From Pseudomonas paraversuta (GTDB lineage Bacteria; Pseudomonadota; Gammaproteobacteria; Pseudomonadales; Pseudomonadaceae), in NCBI RefSeq assembly GCF_904063065.1, contig NZ_CAJFCL010000016.1, positions 1-43,425 on the forward strand: a DNA stretch of 43,425 bases, given 5' to 3'. The position numbers were made by a program, and so were the translations under genes. Shown piece after piece: positions 40,823-43,425 of the stretch. A model generated the notes under the pieces. That model searched no databases. It was not told the DNA's origin and saw only the letters and a program-made list of their open reading frames with translations. The first letter of the stretch is position 1; every line of letters starts with the position of its first letter.

Positions 40823-41044
40823 TCAGTCCGATTTAACGGTGGCGACGTCAGCGGCCTTGATTTTGATGTGCTTGCCGGCAATGTCGACGAATTCGTAAAA
40901 GCCATCCTTGCCGGTGGTTTTTGGCTGGTCTTTGGTCAGGTATTGCGTGCCGTTTTGCAGGGTCACGACCGTAGGTGCTGCACAGCCCGCCAGGCCCAAG
41001 ACAGCAGCCAGGAGTAAAGGCAAACCGATAACGTTGATCTTCAT
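40823..41044 (-). CDS. YgdI/YgdR-like small lipoprotein
   Basis: The product has 73 residues from ATG 41044 (MKINVIGLPLLLAAVLGLAG, then the lipobox Cys). An upstream extension to 41128 has no signal-like character and is rejected. The lipobox LGLAGC puts the modified Cys at about residue 21. The mature part (TLQNGTQYLTKDQPKTTG, then YEFVDIAGKHIKIKAADV) is a small SH3-like beta domain typical of DUF903. These are envelope lipoproteins of unknown function. Confidence 0.88.
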   Translation of the reverse strand: MKINVIGLPLLLAAVLGLAGCAAPTVVTLQNGTQYLTKDQPKTTGKDGFYEFVDIAGKHIKIKAADVATVKSD

Positions 41045-41330
41045 GCAAGTACCTTGGTTCGTTCGCAAATAAGCAGTTGGTCGTGCCGGGCCTGATGCAA
41101 TGGCCAGCGTTGAAAGTGGTTGCCGCATGTGACCGCTTTTTACGTCGGGAGTGCGTCATGGGCAGAGATAAATTTTAAACGGCCGGTGCATCGCGACCGG
41201 GCCCGCAGCGTGGGCCGTATTAAACGCCAGCAGGCCCGGGAAAAGCCAGAAACTGTGGTACGTCACTGGTTTTACAGCGATTGCAGGGCGGCGGCGAGCA
41301 TGGCCCCGGGCTCGATCAGGAGCAGATCCG

Positions 41331-42005
41331 TCAGGTCGGGCAACCTTTGGCGCCATTGTTCAGGCCCTGCTTGTCCACCCGGCTAAGGAGGCTGGCCTTG
41401 CCGTCTTTCCAGGTCAGGGTCAGCACATACAGGGAATCAAAGTCACCGCCGGACCAGTCGTCAGTCAGCGTGGTCTTTTTGCCCAGGGCTTTGCTGGCGA
41501 CGCCGTTGATCAACTCGGGCAGATAGCCATGGGACCATGCGGTGTAGATGGTTGCATTGTGATACTTGTCGTCAGTCAACTCGTTGGCCAGGGCCCGGGT
41601 ATCGTTGGCCGAGTACTCCAGATTGATCGGCAAACCCAGTTTGATGGCGCTGGGATTGATGGTCATCAGCGGCCGGACATAACTGTAGGCGTCATCGTCG
41701 GCGCCTTCTTCAACCTGGCGCGAAGGGTCGGCGGCAAATACGTAATCGGCCTTGCCATAGCGTTGTGGCAGCAGGGTCGCCAAATCTATGGCACGGTTCA
41801 GTCCCTGGCAATTGAGTTGTCCAAGACCGTCGGCAGGTTTTTCCGCATGGCGCATGAAAACCAGTGTCTGCACACCGTCTATGGGTTGGGCAAAAACTTT
41901 ATCGGCATGCACTGCCAGCGTGATCGCACCGGCGACGAGTAGCGCGGGGATGACGCCGAGCAGATAAGGCTTGAGTCGGGGGGTGTTCCAAACAGCTTTG
42001 GTCAT
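41331..42005 (-). CDS. Histidine phosphatase family protein, membrane-anchored or exported
   Basis: The product has 224 residues from ATG 42005. A hydrophobic segment (LLGVIPALLVAGAITLAV, about 15-32) anchors or exports it. Motif VFMRHAEKP (about 49-57) holds the catalytic His in an RHxE variant of RHG. The second His lies in YTAWSHGYLPEL (about 160). Length and motifs fit the exported phosphoglycerate-mutase-like phosphatases of Pseudomonas. Substrate unknown. It stands alone between two oppositely arranged intergenic gaps. Confidence 0.82.
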   Translation of the reverse strand: MTKAVWNTPRLKPYLLGVIPALLVAGAITLAVHADKVFAQPIDGVQTLVFMRHAEKPADGLGQLNCQGLNRAIDLATLLPQRYGKADYVFAADPSRQVEEGADDDAYSYVRPLMTINPSAIKLGLPINLEYSANDTRALANELTDDKYHNATIYTAWSHGYLPELINGVASKALGKKTTLTDDWSGGDFDSLYVLTLTWKDGKASLLSRVDKQGLNNGAKGCPT

Positions 42006-42212
42006 GGGGCTCTTCTGGTTAGGTCCATTAAGGCTGACCTGCCTGGACGCGGCGAGTGGGGGTTCTCGGGCGTTGATCCCTGTCGTGTGTAAACGTCCTA
42101 TGATTCTCCTCCTTGAGTCAAAGTGTCTATTAGACGCCTTTTTCGATATTGGTTCGGTTATACCTGTGCAATATGGGGATTTTCTTACAATTTAAGCCTG
42201 AGGGCCCGATCG

Positions 42213-42917
42213 ATGCTTCCTGTGCCACTTAGAAGGTCCAGCAACCCCCTTCATCAGCGTGTGCGTGCCTGGCGCGGCCGGGTGGGGCTGGGGTTGGTCG
42301 CAAGTTTGTCGGTACTGGCGGGCATGACCGATGCCATCGGCTTTCTGGCCACCGGCGATTTCGTCTCGTTCATGAGTGGTAACACGACCCGAATGGCAGT
42401 GGCGATTGGCGAGGGTGATGGGTCCATGGCGCTACGCCTGATCTTTGCCGTGCTGGCGTTTATTACGGGCAACGCCGTGGGTGTTTTGCTGGGGCGTTTG
42501 AGCGGTCGCCGGGCGTTACCCTTGATGCTGGTGATTGCCGGTCTGTTGTGCACGGCGGCGCTGTTGCCGTTCGATACCCGGGTTCCGGCATTGCTGGCGG
42601 CAATTGTGGCCATGGGCATGCTCAATGCCGCTGTGGAGCAGGTTAACGGCCTGCCGGTGGGGCTGACGTATGTGACCGGCGCGTTGTCGCGTTTTGGCCG
42701 GGGGCTGGGGCGCTGGATGCTGGGGGAACGGCACAGCGGCTGGCGGGTGCAACTGGTGCCCTGGACCGGGATGTTGCTGGGAGCTGTACTGGGGGCATTG
42801 CTGGAGGCGCACTTCGGGCTTCGGGCCATGCTGTTCAGTGCCGGTTTTGCCACCGTACTGGGGCTGGTGTCGCTGAAGATTCCGCGGCGCTGGCAGCGAG
42901 ATTACATGCCGCGCTAG
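42213..42917 (+). CDS. DUF1275 (YoaK-like) membrane protein
   Basis: The product has 234 residues from ATG 42213 (TGAGGGCCCGATCG upstream). An in-frame ATG 30 codons earlier lacks a good ribosome site and adds unlike sequence. Six membrane segments are seen, beginning VGLGLVASLSVLAGMTDAIG. The family signature FVSFMSGNTTRMAVAIG (about 57-73) and GLTYVTGALSRFGRGLG (about 150) are present. YoaK/DUF1275 proteins are widespread inner-membrane proteins without a known role. Confidence 0.85.
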   Translation: MLPVPLRRSSNPLHQRVRAWRGRVGLGLVASLSVLAGMTDAIGFLATGDFVSFMSGNTTRMAVAIGEGDGSMALRLIFAVLAFITGNAVGVLLGRLSGRRALPLMLVIAGLLCTAALLPFDTRVPALLAAIVAMGMLNAAVEQVNGLPVGLTYVTGALSRFGRGLGRWMLGERHSGWRVQLVPWTGMLLGAVLGALLEAHFGLRAMLFSAGFATVLGLVSLKIPRRWQRDYMPR

Positions 42918-43002
42918 GCGGCTTGTCTAACCCGAATGGTCGATACGCGGGTCAGTGCCTGCAGGATAAGCTGGGGCACCAATAGCCATCGGGGGAGAAA
43001 TA

Positions 43003-43425
43003 ATGAAGGTGCTGGCCTGTATCAAGCGAGTGGTCGATTACAACGTCAAGGTTCGCGTCAAAGCGGACAACTCCGGCGTTGACCTCGCCAACGTCAAGAT
43101 GTCGATGAACCCCTTCTGCGAAATCGCTGTGGAAGAAGCCGTGCGCCTGAAAGAGAAAGGTGTTGCGACTGAAATCGTCGTCGTCTCCATCGGCCCGACC
43201 ACGGCTCAGGAACAGCTGCGTACCGCGCTGGCTCTGGGTGCCGATCGCGCCATCCTCGTCGAATCTGCCGAAGACCTGACCTCGTTGGCCGTGGCCAGGT
43301 TGCTCAAGGCCGTGGTCGACAAGGAACAGCCGCAACTGGTGATCCTGGGCAAACAGGCCATCGACAGCGACAACAACCAGACCGGCCAGATGCTGGCTGC
43401 GTTGACCGGCTACGGTCAGGGCACC
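43003..43425 (+). CDS. etfB: Electron transfer flavoprotein beta subunit (5' part, runs off the edge)
   Basis: The first 141 codons from ATG 43003 are visible, with a strong ribosome site (GGGGGAGAAATA). The sequence MKVLACIKRVVDYNVKVRVK, then MNPFCEIAVEEAVRLKEKGV and VILGKQAIDSDNNQTGQM, is the conserved ETF-beta chain. ETF accepts electrons from acyl-CoA dehydrogenases and hands them to ETF-ubiquinone oxidoreductase. It would serve both dehydrogenase pairs in this window. etfA is expected next, outside the window. Very likely the housekeeping copy. Confidence 0.95.
   Translation, partial: MKVLACIKRVVDYNVKVRVKADNSGVDLANVKMSMNPFCEIAVEEAVRLKEKGVATEIVVVSIGPTTAQEQLRTALALGADRAILVESAEDLTSLAVARLLKAVVDKEQPQLVILGKQAIDSDNNQTGQMLAALTGYGQGT

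Noticed and set aside
42952..43335. Minus-strand frame opposite etfB
   Set aside because: etfB on the plus strand is unmistakable with a strong ribosome site.

Overview
The window looks like a chromosome segment of a Pseudomonas of the fluorescens/putida type. This rests on the high GC, the two REP families (GTGGGAGC..GGCTTGCCGGC and GTAGGAGCGAGCTTGCTCGC), a DksA2-like protein, and the style of genes such as DUF1302/DUF1329, SulP-carbonic anhydrase and etfB. No tRNA, rRNA, integrase or CRISPR array was seen. All family names come from reading the sequence and recalling families; no database search was run.

Layout. 1-5986: the N-terminal 1109 codons of an Rhs/YD-repeat protein (minus strand, runs off the left edge), a DksA-like factor with a degenerate zinc finger, a DUF2235/Tle1-like lipase and a small hypothetical protein. 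6006-7160: two conserved-type hypothetical genes. 7406-13170: RND (MMPL-type) exporter, DUF1329 and DUF1302 genes in one orientation. 13180-14878: an intact REP-associated tyrosine transposase (RAYT) flanked by two tandem REP arrays of exact 78-bp and 75-bp period. 14891-25061: a catabolic block of two divergent units, an acyl-CoA dehydrogenase pair on the minus strand and, on the plus strand, hydratase, dehydrogenase pair, thiolase, SDR, SDR, MaoC hydratase and thiolase. 25255-26610: MATE exporter. 26733-35871: YCF48-like protein, a second very similar RND exporter, a LuxR-type regulator, two SDRs, a KshA-like Rieske oxygenase and an MFS transporter. 35947-36975: AraC-type regulator. 37073-42917: SulP transporter with beta-carbonic anhydrase, a permease, a small lipoprotein, a histidine phosphatase and a DUF1275 protein. 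43003 to the end: start of etfB.

The main point of interest is 7.4-35.9 kb. Several enzymes resemble the steroid C/D-ring (HIP) pathway of actinobacteria and Comamonas: EchA20-like hydrolase/hydratase, FadA6-like thiolase, IpdF-like SDR and split heteromeric acyl-CoA dehydrogenases. They sit with a 3-alpha-hydroxysteroid-dehydrogenase-like SDR and a KshA-like oxygenase. CoA ligase, IpdAB, KstD, KshB and the meta-cleavage enzymes are not in the window, so the substrate is uncertain: a steroid or another polycyclic isoprenoid. Five transcription units in this region (RND1, the divergent dehydrogenase pair, the hydratase operon, YCF48-RND2, and Rieske-MFS) share an upstream box of about 23 bp (core CTAGNCCATNTGGACGATG), each exactly 16 nt before a -10-like hexamer. 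This points to one regulon, probably driven by the local LuxR-type activator, joining uptake/export envelope proteins with ring catabolism.
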